Source of the DNA: Hygrophila difformis
Lineage: Eukaryota; Streptophyta; Magnoliopsida; Lamiales; Acanthaceae
Assembly (NCBI GenBank): GCA_030278955.1
Contig: JAOANR010000004.1
Span: 20,716,976 to 20,780,975, forward strand
Reading direction: 5' to 3'
DNA length: 64,000 bases
The notes beneath the pieces are model-generated. The model did no database searches and was not told the DNA's origin. It saw only the letters and a list, made by a program, of their open reading frames with translations. Below, piece after piece: positions 1 through 11,330 of this stretch (positions are counted from its first letter, which is position 1; every line of letters starts with the position of its first letter). The translations under genes and the position numbers were made by a program.

Positions 1-197
1 AAATTAGTTCCAACTCCTCCTATCGTCCTTGCGATTGATCTTGTGATCTATTTTGTGATTTATCTTATGATTTATTTTATGATTTATTTTGTGACTGAAC
101 TTAGAATTAGTTCCAAGCTGCCTACGTACCCTGTGAAGGGATCAAGTCATGACGTAGTTCAAAACAATTTGAATTTGTTTTTTTCTCGGGTGTTACA
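1..197 (-). mobile_element. LTR tip of a chromovirus-like retrotransposon
   Basis: Read on the minus strand, the segment starts at 197 with TGTAACACCCGAG, a typical plant Ty3/gypsy LTR start, and runs off the window edge. Positions 85-170 match 55177-55250 in the chromovirus lower down, including the shared block around GCTGCCTACGTACCC. Positions 30-92 hold a run of 13-15 bp units of the type GATTTATTTTGTG. The junction at 197/198 interrupts the reverse-transcriptase region of the copia element on the right, so this LTR inserted into it. The other end and the TSD lie outside the window. Confidence 0.6.
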
Positions 198-2110
198 CTC
201 AACATAGACAACCTCTTCAAGATTTCCATTAAGAAATGCGGATTTAACATCGATTTGATGTATCTGCCACTTCTTTTAAGCTGCTAGTGAAATGAGCAGC
301 CTCACTGTTTCAAGCCGGGCGACTGGGGCAAAGGCTTCTTCATAATCAATTCCATATCTTTGATTGTACCCCTTTGCAACGAGACGGGCTTTGTGCCTTT
401 CAATTTCTCCTTTTGCATTTTTTTTCGTCTTGAACACCTATTTGACTCCAATTGCTCGATGTCTGTCAGGAAGTGATGTGAGCTCCCATGTATTATTTTT
501 TTCAATGGCTTGAATTTCTTCCTCCATAGCTTTTTGCCACTTGACTTCTTTAGTGGCTTCTTGAAATGTCAATGGGTCAATACCTGCAAATAGACAGAAA
601 TTATTGAATTCATCATCAATTGGCTCACTGGAGTCATATATGTCCTAGACCCTTCTTGTTCTTCTCACAATAGGACTATCATCTGAGGATTGGCTTTCAA
701 CTTCAACATGATTAGGTACCATGTCCTCCATTTGTTGTTGCTGTTCCTTTTGCTTTTCCTGTTCATCATTAAAAGGAACATGCTTGGTCTGCTCATCTTC
801 ATTCCATCTCCAAGTTTGATCCTCATTAAAGATAACATCTCTTGGCATCACCACTTTGCGGGTTACAGGATTGTACAGTTTGTACCCGCTGCAATTTTCA
901 CCAAAGCCAAGAAAAATGCATTTTTGGCTTTTCAAGCTTTGTACGCTTTTCTTCTGGCACTTTTGCAAAACAAATGCTTCCAAAAATTCTCAGATGATCA
1001 ACTTTTGGATTTTTCCCACTCCAGGCTTCTTCGGGAGTTATGTCTCTAATTCTCTTTGTCAAGGACCTGTTCAACAGATATACAGAACAATTTACAGCAT
1101 CACTCCAAAATTCTTTGGGAATATTTTTCTCTTTCAGCATACATCGAACCATATTCAAAATTGTTTGGTTCTTTCTTTCTGAAAGACCATTTTGTTGTGG
1201 TGTATATAACATCGTAAGTTGGTGTAATATCCCATGCTCTCTGCAAAAATGATCAAATTCTCAAGATGTGTATTCTCCACCACGATCTGTCCGTAGGCAC
1301 TTTAATTGGCACCCACTTTGTTTCTCAATAAGGTTTTTAAATTCCTTGAATTTAGAGAAAACTTCTTTTTTTTTTCATCATATAGACCCACGTTTTTCCA
1401 CTGTAGTCATCTGTGAAGGTAAGAAAATACATGTTTCCACCAATAGATACTGGAGTAATTTGTCCACAAACATCAGAATGTACCAGCTCAAGTCGCGATC
1501 TAGCTCTTCTCGCGCCATACTTCTTGAAGGTGTGTCGATGTTGTTTTCCCATGACACAAACCTCACAAACATTGTTGGAGGATTGAATCTGCGGCAGTCC
1601 TGTCACAATATTCTTTTTTTTTGCAACAATTTCAATGCATCAAAATTAAAATGCCCATACAGGAGATGCCATAACTTGCGCGCTATCAATAGTGGTTGCC
1701 TTCAAGCATTTTGAGTCATCTATAGTGAGCTTCAGGGGAAACATTCTGTTCGCCGTCATCTTGACATGTGTGATCAACCTGTTATTCTTATCTCGCAAAC
1801 TAAGAGCCAAATTTTTCGTTTGGATTTCATATCCCTTTTCCAACAATTGGCCAACACTCAGCAGATTACTTTTAATTTCAGGTACATAATAAACATCAGA
1901 AATGCATAGATGTTTTCCATTATGTAACTCAAAGGTAATATCTCCTTTACCTTCAATTGGCCTTTCTGACAGGTCACCGAATGTGATATTGCCCATTCGT
2001 CTTTCATCAAGTTTTGAAAAGAATTCCTTTCTTCCGCACATATGGTTTGATGCACCTGTATCCATGTACCATGTGACCGTTTGAGATGGCTCTAGTTCTT
2101 TGCAAGACAT
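198..2110 (-). pseudogene. pol: copia pol remnant: protease, integrase, partial RT
   Basis: Fragments in different frames give, in order, a protease with WYMDTGASNHMCG (2062-2024 area), a GAG-pre-integrase segment with a CEVC zinc motif near 1560, an integrase core with HSDVCG, TDRGGEYTS and TPQQNGLSERKN near 1200, and the opening of RT near 450-200. A stop follows GGEYTS, and frameshifts separate the pieces at about 1640, 1350 and 900. The catalytic region of RT is not in the window. This is a nonfunctional remnant of a reverse-transcribing polyprotein that would act in cytoplasmic particles. Confidence 0.85.
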
Positions 2111-2185
2111 TAGTACTACTGGACCATCCTTCTCTTCTTTGTCAATGAGATTCGCCTTCTCATCTTTATTGTTGTCTGCATTGTA

Positions 2186-3136
2186 CTAACACTCATTAGC
2201 AAAATGACCATATTTCTTACATACACGGCACTGAACTTCTGATTTGTCAAATCTTCCAAAGATTATGCCATGTCCGCGACCACGGGCTCGGAATTGTCCT
2301 CGGCCTCGATTGATATTCTGGCCACGTTCATTTCCTCCATTATTTTCGCCATTATTGATTCGATTCTGATCATAGCGATTGTTGACTCGACCATCTCTTC
2401 CTCTTTGTGCTTGATAACGTCCACGTTGTGGACTTCCTCTGACAACATTATTTTTTTTAAACAACAATTTTGTTTGCAGTGCTTGCTCCAAAGACTGTTC
2501 ATCTCCCTTTTTGAAGAGTCGTTGCTCATGGGCCTTTAAAGAGCCCATTAATTATTCAATTGTCATTGCCTCAAGATTTTTTGATTCTTCGATGGCAACA
2601 ACAATAAAGTTGAATTTTGGGTCTAAGGACCTCAAGATCTTCTCCACAACATGAACATCATTGATCTCTTCGCCATTTTGTCTCATTTGGTGAACAACGG
2701 AAATTACTCGGAAGAAGTAATATGAGACGGCTTCTGATCTGCTTTGTTGTAGAGTTTCAAATTGGGCTCTCAAAGATTGGAGCCGGATCTTCTTCACTTT
2801 ATCTACTCCATCGTGGGCTTTCTTTAAAATTTCCCAAGCGTCCTTCGATGTTTTTCCGGTAGAAATCAACTCAAATGTGGCTTCATCTACCCCTTGATAT
2901 ATTGTGAACAAGGTTTTTTTCTCCTTTTTCTTTATCTCCTTTAATTCCTCGTCGTCTTCTATTGTTGATGCCAATTCTTTAAAATCTGTTTCCACCATAT
3001 CCCACACATCAAGGGATCCCAGCAAGGCTTCCATTTGGATACTCCACATCCTGTAATTTTCTTTTGTTAATTTGGGCACTTGCGATTGGATGGAACTGGT
3101 TGACGCCATTGTGAACAATATCTGCAACAATTCCAA
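2186..3136 (-). pseudogene. gag: copia gag (UBN2 type), broken by a stop
   Basis: The first 195 codons (3136-2552) begin MELLQILFTMASTSS and match the copia gag_UBN2 family with KLTKENYRMWSIQMEALL. A TAA at about 2549-2551 ends this frame. The same frame then continues through an Arg/Gly-rich segment to a CCHC zinc knuckle, CRVCKKYGHFANEC, at about 2228-2187, expected to bind genomic RNA. The protein would form the virus-like particle shell. The second Met (MASTSS) at about 3109 is the likelier start because it matches where the gag homology begins. Confidence 0.85.
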
Positions 3137-3874
3137 AATAATTTGTATAAATTATTTCGGACTCCGTCGAAAACTCCACAATTTTTTTTTTGGCTCCAAA
3201 ATTTCTTCTTGACTGCAATAATTTATTTTGCACCAATTTTTAAATGGTGGCAAGCTTCCTGTGCAACACACCTTTCAATTTTTTATTTCTCCGTCTGATG
3301 AGCAATTAATTTCCAATTACTCAGGTCCCACTTCAATAAATTCTTCACTATATTTAATGTTGAAACGGTGGATCACCAATAATTGATTTAACAATCTCTT
3401 CAGCAAAGAGAGACCAACGGAGCAAATTGGCACAACTGCAACCACCTGGCACAGAAGCAGGGCCGAGTAACAGCGGCGTTTGCACAGGGACGGCGGCAGG
3501 AAGACAAAGGCAGCGGTTGTGGGAGCTGGGCAGCGCTTGATGGGGGGCGCTGGAGGCAACTCGGCGGTGGCTGGACTGCGCGGCAGCGGAGGTGGTGCGT
3601 GTTCGCCGGAAATAGGTGAACCAACGGGGAGGAGCAGGCGGCGGTCGGAGCTGGTGGTGTTGAACTGGAAGCAGATCTGGGCAGCAGCTCGGAGTGGCGC
3701 TAGGAGAGGAGCAACAGAGGCGTTGGCTTGTCGAAGGTGTGCCGGCGCCGGTGGTGGCAGCGGGCGGCGCTTCGGTGGCTGCTGGGCAGCACTTGGATGA
3801 AACACCGGTGAGCACACTTAAATCTTTTAATTTTGAGTTTTTATACCCAAATTGTTTTGCTCTGAGTTATCTCC
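3137..3874 (-). other. copia leader with GC-rich insert
   Basis: This is the untranslated stretch between primer-binding site and gag. Positions about 3420-3800 are markedly GC-rich (CGGCGG and GGCAGC runs) against AT-rich neighbours, and they open long ORFs in several frames on both strands. Those ORFs show no recognisable protein and I treat them as a composition effect. Confidence 0.5.
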
Positions 3875-3887
3875 GGCTCTGATACCA
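3875..3887 (-). other. Primer-binding site, initiator tRNA-Met
   Basis: The minus strand reads TGGTATCAGAGCC, complementary to the 3' end of plant initiator tRNA-Met. It lies four bases from the LTR edge at 3892 and fixes the element's orientation. Confidence 0.9.
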
Positions 3888-3891
3888 ATTC

Positions 3892-4188
3892 TGTTGGAAT
3901 TTTGAATTGGGGAGAACAATTGAGTTTAGATGTTATGTTTCTAAAATTCGTTCTGCTTTTTTTCACTAAGATTACACGGCTATTTATAGCCGGAAGGTTT
4001 ACAAAGTAAAGATATAAAATACACCATTGTTGAAAAATTACAGATACATAATCCGAAAGCTAATTGCAATCAAACTTAGCGGCTATTTTGACGACGGCTG
4101 TGGCAGCTCTTTTTGACAACGGCATGAGCATGCATTGTCGGGGACGACGGCTGAAGCACGTGCATTTAGGTGAGTTTATCATTCAACA
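3892..4188 (-). repeat. 5' LTR of the copia element (297 bp)
   Basis: On the minus strand the LTR starts TGTTGAATGATAAAC at 4188 and ends TTCCAACA at 3892, with TGTTG/CAACA inverted ends. A TATA box (CTATAAATAG) lies at about 3980 on the minus strand. Confidence 0.8.
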
Positions 4189-5650
4189 TGCCTGATCCAA
4201 TGCTCGTTAGTGGGGGGACATAAAATGGAGGATGAGAGTCTTGAAGGGGGTGAGGTCCGCAGCGAGAATCTCATCTAGATGGGGTTGGAGGTGAGCGTCG
4301 TCCATGGCGGTGGAGGTTTTGAAAATGTAAACTAAGGTTTAGAGAATGGCGGTGGGAGGTTTTCGAGTTAGGGTCTGTTGTCCACGGCTTGGGATGTGTG
4401 CTTTAATTTAAAATATAACTTGGAAGGGTTAGGGTTTAGAGAACGACTGTGGAAGGTTGTTAAATTGGAGGTGTAGAGTTAAGGCAGCCCAAACCCATGC
4501 ACTGCTTGACGACTCGCGACCCCTTTTCTAGCCACCAAGGAACCAAGGCGCGTAGCCTTCGAGAACCTGTGATTCTGCTACCGGCGACGGACGGCATAGT
4601 TCCGGCTTAGTGCGACCCCCACCCCTTCCCCTCCATGTAACTATTCGAAACCTTATTATTGCAACCTTTATTTCACAATTTTGGACGTTTTCCTCGAACT
4701 GTGAGTTTGGGAGATTTTTCGAAAATTTAGGGAAGATTAGTAGATTTGTTAGTGATGATTTCTTAGTCGTAGGTTGAACTTGAATTTATTGTTCACTAGG
4801 GGAAGTTGAAAAATTTATTGTTTGATGTGTTTGTTGGTCTGGATTGCTTTGGGCAGTCGTGAATGGATGCAAGGATGAAAATGAGATAATTTTTAATTCT
4901 ATCATTTACATTTTATTATTTGATGTTTGAAATTCTTCCTATTAACTTTTTGCTGCAAATTGTATTTGTTTAATAAACAAATCTTTGATATTCTAGTGGC
5001 TGTGATTGTTTATCAATTGTGATTGTTGCAAACTCTATTTGGACAGTCGTGAATGGATGCAAGAATAATTGTTTATAAATAAAACATAAAAAAATCATGC
5101 TGAAAATTTTCAAAATGTGCTGAAAAGGTAAAAATTTGCAAACACGTGATAATTCTAGCAAGACACATGACAACTTTGCTTTTCTCGTCAGTGATAGGTT
5201 ACGATGTGTGAAGAAAAAAGTAATCAAACATTGAGATTTATTTAAGTTCAGGGCACGCTACAAGGAACGTGCGACTCAACAAGAAGCTTCATGAGTGAAG
5301 ACGCGCAAGAATCCAGTGTTCGTGAAAGTCTGGATCAATCAACATGATAATCTAAACCGGAATCCAAGTGGGGCTCGGATTAATTAATTTGATGAAAGCA
5401 AGTCTTCACCCATTGCAAATAAGACCCCAACAAGCAATATATTCAAACGATGAAAGCCTTGGCCCAATCCAAAGAGAGACCCAAGAGATCCAAAGGCAGA
5501 TGTAGCAAATGGGCTCGATTTAAAAAGAGTGGCAGGCCCAAGTTGCCAACTATAGCCCAAGCTGTCGTGGCCCATCCTCATAAAAGTTGCACAATATTCC
5601 AGCGCCAAATGAAACTCACTCTAACTCCGGTGGAAATCAAATTAGGCCGC
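4189..5650. other. No gene recognised
   Basis: AT-rich in the right half and mixed in the left half. A short phrase, CAGTCGTGAATGGATGCAAG, occurs twice (about 4855 and 5044), which suggests a small local duplication. I see no supported coding region, RNA gene or element end. Confidence 0.5.
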
Positions 5651-6050
5651 CCATGAGTCTACAAAGTCAACGGGGGAGGAATAAATATACATACACAGCA
5701 TCATAAACATCCAAAAAGACAACAACGAGAAACACCAACATCAGCTCACCCCAATAAGAAAAATGTATGCAGCTGTGACATCCAACAGCATGTCCATCTT
5801 TGGCCAAGCTCCGGCTCTGTCCAAATTTATATGCTCTCTTCTTCTGTGAGCTTCATCATCAACAACATCCAACTACGATGCCGTCAGCCCACTGTGTGTT
5901 GGACGACAAACCACCACCCTTGTCGCACCTCCTTTCCCTTGCAGTATCTCCTTTCCCATTCATATCTCTTGGACGAAAAGCCATTGAACCCGGTTGAAAC
6001 TTTTGATAATTTCAACACACGAGTATTTTCGAAAAGAATAATAATGAAAT
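5651..6050 (+). pseudogene. Possible promoter and first-exon relic
   Basis: A TATA-like box (AATAAATATACAT) at about 5680-5693 is followed by an A/C-rich leader of the kind seen in plant 5' UTRs. An ATG at 5763 opens MYAAVTSNSMSIFGQAPALS, a Ser/Ala/Thr-rich stretch resembling an organelle transit peptide. The frame stops within about 30 codons, and related Ser/Pro-rich text continues in other frames to about 6050, where the Athila-like LTR begins. I cannot name a parent gene. It could be chance. Confidence 0.25.
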
Positions 6051-9000
6051 AATCTCGGTTTAGATTTTATTTGATGAAAATGGATTTATAAAGATGGAGT
6101 TGGGATTAGGGATAATTTATAGGTTGTCACGTTTTTATTACTCGTGTTAAGAAACTGTGGCCCGAAAGCGCACGGTGTCAAAAACTGCAGTAATTTATAG
6201 GAAAGACCGGATCGTTGACTGGAGGATGTGCGATAGAAGCAGGTCCCACACCATTTTATCAGATTTTCTACTCGTATTGCTCTAATCAGTTCAAGATTTG
6301 GATTAACAACTACTGACAGAATTTAATCTAAACTATGAAAGCAAGTAAAATAAGTTTAGTCTAAGGAAGCAATTAAAATTGTCTATAAAAGCACATTAAA
6401 TTATCCTAAGGATGCGGTAAAAATTATCCTAAAAAAGCCATAAATTTATGCTATGCTATCTAGGAAGCAGATTTAAAAATGAGACAGAAGGGACAACCGG
6501 ACAGGGAGAAAAGAATAAAAATTGAACAAGAGTCAGATGAAACATAATTAAACTTCCATTTTAATATACAGATCTTTGTTTGGGATAATCATGTCAGATA
6601 GTTAATTTTCATACTCTCATTACTATGTTCCCTTTAACAGACAAGTACTTACAGTACGAGTTTACATGTTCTTAAGACCACAAGTTCTAAGATACCACAG
6701 ACTTATAACTGCCCCGGCCAGGGTATGTTAATCATCTGTGGTGGACAAGCATCACCTGACAAATCATTAGTTGAAGTGCCAAGTACTGTTATCATTCCCC
6801 CATGTCACACCCAAAGATTATAATCAAGCTTGAACTATCCCATAACTCTCGAACCTAGAAACAGTTAAAACCTCTCTCAATACATCCGAGTGATCTCTAT
6901 AGAAAGTATTTAAAAGAAAGCAGTAAAGATAGCATTTAAAAATCCTATCACTCAGAAGTTTTTAAAAGCGTTACCCTGGTAGTATAGGAGAGCCCCCAGT
7001 CATGATAACCGGACGTGGATCAAGAATTTCCGGATCTCGGTGAACTGCTCGCAGTGTTCACTTCCTTCCGGGTGGTTATGAGATACAAACTAATGAAATG
7101 AACTAATAAGTTAGTTCGTTCCGGATGTACTTACTCAGAACTCAAAAATAGGCTTTGGCAGAAAAGGACAACAGTTGAAAGAGTATTCAACCCTATCTTA
7201 GAAAATAACCAAGGCCCGAATGTTATTCCTCTAGTATTATTTATCACACCGTATTTGAGTCCAAGTGGACCCCATCTCAGTGCAACATTTAATATTAGAT
7301 TCCCAACACACAGCAATTTCGGAAAATAATAAATTTGAAAGCCATTCCCTAAACAGGTACTAGACTCTCAATAAGAACACAGACCCTTTCAGCCTAGATG
7401 AAACCTAATCGCTGACTCTGCTTCTAATTTCCCGAAATCAACCCTTGGTAGAATATGAATTAATCATAACTGAGGAATTTATCCCTTACTTAGATCCGGA
7501 TTTTATAAATGAATTTTTGCTGGAAATTTAATATGAGACATCCTATTAAAATCAGAACTTTTATGTCCAAGGGAAGGATCCCAAAATAATATGACCACAA
7601 TAGTTACATAATAGTATCATGCATACAGATATAATGAAGTGTAAAATTCATTAACCAAAAAATCAAAATATAGTGGTGGGTTTAGACAGAATGTGGAACA
7701 CAGAAGTGAAATAGCCGTTAGGCGAAAATGATGGCAGAACAATCAGGTGGACTGCAAACATATGCTGTCCAGTTTCCCAATTACTCGGATGGAATGAATT
7801 TAGACAACAGAAAACCCTATAATGGCAGTGTCGCTACCAGTTGGACCTCTACTGTATGTGAATTCGGATAAAAACCTACATGTTCCCTTTCCATAATAAT
7901 CATCAGCTGATATTGACAGATATCAATTGACTTGTATTACATATTAGAATTCAGGTTTGGAAATTAAGATAAAGAAAGAGAAACTGTATCTAATTAGGAA
8001 CTCACTGAGTGGCTAATCGTTATCTCTGTGAGGAGACCTTTTTGCCGGAGCTTCCATCAGTCACTAATCAGACCATGCAAAATAACAGATAATGATCAAT
8101 ACACAGAAGACGAGCTAGTCGTATCCCTAAAAGGGACCTTTTTGCCAACATTGGTCTGTGATATCTCTCATTACCCGTTGCATACAACACGAGAAAAGAC
8201 CAAAAATAGAAAGAAGAGAGATGCCTTGCATGAGAGACATTGGTCTCTCATGCAACGGTATGGAATTAAATCAATAATTAATGTTTTAAATAATCATTTA
8301 TACCATAATTCATTACAGTCCGGGTTATCTGCTTAAAACATTAATATTTTGTTTATAGAAAATTATTTTAATGAAAATTGAACAAAAGTCCTTTGATCAT
8401 AATAATTATTGATCTTAATTATTGCTAATTATAATTATTAATTAATGACTCAAGGGTTCAATTAATTAATGGTAGGATATGGAGAAACATAAAATTTGGC
8501 AAGAGAGTGTCATTCATGTCGCAAGACAACAAAGCATAAAAAAATAAAAAAAATCTAGTCTAGAACATGCTTGAAAATATGAATCTACTAAGGACAATAT
8601 TTAAATAAAGCAAAATCCTAATCTAGGGTATCATCACACATAATGCATGAAGATTATCCAAAAATAGTAAAACATGATGCAAAATAAAGAAAATGATCAA
8701 GTGATCAAAATAAAATAAAGCAGTAAATATCCATGGGTTTAAAACATCCATTTCATGATTTTGGGACACTTTTCAAGATTAACTTCCCATTTTATTGATG
8801 GGTTTGATAATACCCATCATTTGGGTATTTCAAACCCTAAAACAAAAGTTTAGAACATGAAAACAAAGATAAAGTGGCTACCTAATAATCGGAAATGGAA
8901 AACAACAAGGAATTAACACTAATCTAAGCTAAACTAATACATAAATTAAATAATACATAAAAAAACTAAACTAAACTACCTAGGAGAGAAATCTCGATTC

Positions 9001-9059
9001 TGCCTTCAAGAGTATCAAATTGCTAACTGATCAACCCTTGGCATCTTGGGATCACCATA

Positions 9060-9067
9060 TATTTATA
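9060..9067 (-). promoter_or_regulatory. TATA box in the diverged LTR
   Basis: The minus strand reads TATAAATA, next to the hairpin array on its upstream side, the same arrangement as at 28973-28980 in the young element. Confidence 0.5.
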
Positions 9068-9109
9068 GAGGTGAAACCCTATGGCCATGGGCCTTGATCT
9101 AAGGCCCAC

Positions 9110-9560
9110 GCCTGTCGTAAGGCTCACAAACGTCGCAAGCCATGTCTTCATGTCGCGAAACCACGCGGTGTGTCGCGAGACTCGGCTGCACTTCGCAAGA
9201 CTTCACGCCCTGTCGTGAGATTCCAGACCATGTCGCAAGACCATGCTCCGCGACACGGGTCTAGCGACATGGGTCTTCATTCTTTAATTTTCCTTCAGTG
9301 AGTCTCCTGTCGCGAGACTCATGCCATGTCGCAAGACCATGTCTCGCGACATGGGTCTAGCGAAAGGGGTTTCTTTCATTTTGCTTCTGTGTTGCAAGAC
9401 ACTCCCGTGTCGCAAGACCATGTCTCGCGACATGGGCATGTGTCTTGCGACGGGGTGTTCCGGACAGTGGATCTCCTGTTCATCCTTCTTATGTCGCAAG
9501 ACCATGCTTGTCGCGAGACTATGTTTCGCGACATGGGGCTTGGTCTAGTGACATACTGGG
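9110..9560. repeat. Array of GTCGCRAGAC inverted repeats
   Basis: More than a dozen copies of GTCGCAAGAC or GTCGCGAGAC and their reverse forms (GTCTCGCGAC, GTCTAGCGAC) occur within 450 bp. Some pair closely, for example CATGTCGC...GCGACATG around 9327-9353 and again around 9407-9436. The spacing is irregular, so it is not a simple tandem repeat. It occupies the U3 position of the LTR. Confidence 0.8.
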
Positions 9561-9888
9561 CCAGATGGGCCTAGACTTTCATTTTTTATGGGCTTTTTCT
9601 TCTTTTCCCATCTTTTTTATTTTTTGTGTGCTATTTTATTCTTTTGCCCATCATTTTCATTCCTTTTTCTTTTCTTTTTTTTTCTCATGTTTTTGGGATT
9701 TTTCTAACACATAATGTAATAAAATTACATATTTTTGTGTTTTTCATACCAGCTTATTATTTTTATAAATATGCATAAATCAGTCCAATTCAACTGCTTT
9801 CTATTTAATATAAGACCGGAATGCGATCAAATGCCCGTTTCAGACACAGAAATGGATTGAAAATAATGGACATTTCTGGCCATTATCA

Positions 9889-10560
9889 CCAGTCATATGA
9901 CCCCTTCATTTTGTATCATCATCTTTTGGTTAATGAAATTTTACTTGCCATTGTTGCAAAACAAAAGATGAAACAAGAGCTCGAGGGTGTCTAAAACCCT
10001 ATTAAGTTAAAAACTCAAAACCCTTTATGTTTAGCCTTGAGCTAAGTGCACTATTTATGCACTCCGAAGCTATTGATTTATTCATTGTTTGGAGCAGTGG
10101 AGGAGTCGAGGAAAGCCAATATTTATTGATACTGTCCAAAATGATAGTATTCTTCGTATATTTTACGGCCCCAATTAAAAATATTTCTTTGCCAATATTT
10201 TGATAAACCTTATTATTTTTTTTGATAAGCCATTTCTTTGCCAATTTTGATCACATTTGATAGCAAATAATCAATTTATAATAGAAAAAACAAGAATTTT
10301 TAACTAAAAATAGTTTTATGCATTATTCCAATTTTTAAAAGGTTATGTAAAAATGATTTATTTTTGGTGTAAATTAAAGTATATATATTATTTGATATTT
10401 TTTTTCATAGTTTAAATTTATTTTAGGATATTTCTAAGAATTCTGGCGATTGAAAGCAATTCGAGGTTCAGATTAGGTAGGTCTATTAGGTCTGACCCAG
10501 ATCCGTTGGACAATTAGGGAAAATGACAACCCTTAGAAGAATTTTGCATGGCTCGTGCTT
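9889..10560. other. AT-rich spacer, no gene
   Basis: Low-complexity A/T sequence without supported ORFs or element ends. Confidence 0.5.
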
Positions 10561-10599
10561 CCTTTTTGCGTGTGCTATAAACGTCCTCATCACAAGTCG

Positions 10600-10912
10600 A
10601 ACCATGCAATGCGCAAGGAAGAGAAAGAAAGGGAAGGGAACCATGTGAGATATGTTCGCGTCTCCTTAGGAGTTGAGGGTTTCGTGGCCGCAACTTCTGA
10701 GGCGGTTACCTCCCCCTCAACCACTACTCCTGATGCTTTAAGTTCATTCCACAACTCCAATGGATCCGACACAGGATTTGTTTGAACAGTCGATTGAACT
10801 CTTCCTATTTTGTGCCCAAGTCGGCGTTGAACCTCCTCTCGTCTTAGGTTTCTTCCTTGAAACTTGGGGTTCAGACGACGATGGGGATGAAATCTTTAGA
10901 CATCTTGTCCTC
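10600..10912 (-). pseudogene. Sirevirus-like 3' ORF, N-terminal relic (copy C)
   Basis: It aligns with the start of the 3' ORFs at 15780 (minus) and 18239 (plus). The shared signs are a 3' splice site ending TTTCAG just before the ATG at about 10912, and phrases such as SDPLELWNELKASGV. Only the first hundred or so codons remain, and frames are broken. Confidence 0.6.
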
Positions 10913-11330
10913 ACCATTGTAATCTGAAATCAGAAACTCGACCAAGGAGAACAAAGGAATTTTGAGAAAGAGTATGCAGAAGAACGATGAGATGATTCGA
11001 CTTCCCAATTTTACAGAAAGTAATTTAACGAAAATGGGTAATAAAATCAAATCAAATAGGTAATTACCACTCTTCCCCCCGTAGACTAGGTTAATCATGA
11101 CTGTCGGGCTCCTGGACCTTATCTGAAGATTCTTTCTCGGGAGTAATGATGGGGCGGTCCAGTGGGCTATCTTTGATCTCCCCCTAAAGATTATAATTTT
11201 TGCAGCCCAAGTCATTAGATAAAAATTATTTAAGAATTATTGGACTGAGAAATTAACCATTACACCATGTGGGAAAGTCCAGGCAGCATCTTCAGGCAAT
11301 GTAATAAAGCCCAAGATTTCTCCTTAGGGC
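10913..11330 (-). other. Spacer between copia pol and 3' ORF (copy C)
   Basis: It matches the spacer in the two other copies (TGGGCTG.AAA..AT, GGGGGAGATCAAAG, GACTAGG). It has no coding potential. In the element it would act as intron or leader before the spliced 3' ORF. Confidence 0.55.

Larger units (their letters stand above)
198..4188 (-). mobile_element. Truncated Ty1/copia retrotransposon (TNT1-like)
   Basis: On the minus strand the order is LTR (4188-3892), initiator tRNA-Met primer-binding site, leader, gag, protease, integrase and the start of reverse transcriptase. The integrase-before-RT order and the UBN2-type gag place it in Ty1/copia. The body is cut at 198 by another LTR, so most of RT, RNase H and the 3' LTR are missing here. 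Stops and frameshifts in gag and pol show it is dead. The TSD cannot be tested because one end is missing. Confidence 0.85.
6090..9888 (-). repeat. Diverged Athila-like LTR
   Basis: The block GAAAGCGCACGGTGTC at about 6162, with the following CGGATCGTT and TGCGATAGAAG, parallels the start of the LTR of the 24.9-kb element (GAAAGCGCACGGTATC at 26335). At the other end ...GGCCATTATCA at 9888 parallels ...GACTGTCATCA. Both LTRs place a minus-strand TATA box just inside a cluster of CpG-rich inverted repeats. The left edge is approximate. No pol was found beside it, so it is a solo LTR or a relic. I could not find its TSD. Confidence 0.6.

Noticed and set aside
3317..3817. Overlapping ORFs of 60-166 codons on both strands
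   Set aside because: They arise from a GC-rich stretch in a retroelement leader, overlap in several frames and show no domain.
8028..8336. 102-codon ORF
   Set aside because: Lies inside a diverged LTR with no recognisable domain.
9110..9560. CRISPR-like look of short repeated units
   Set aside because: Units occur in both orientations with irregular spacing inside a plant LTR, so it is not a CRISPR array.
10002..10244. 80-codon minus-strand ORF
   Set aside because: AT-rich spacer, no motif or neighbour to support it.
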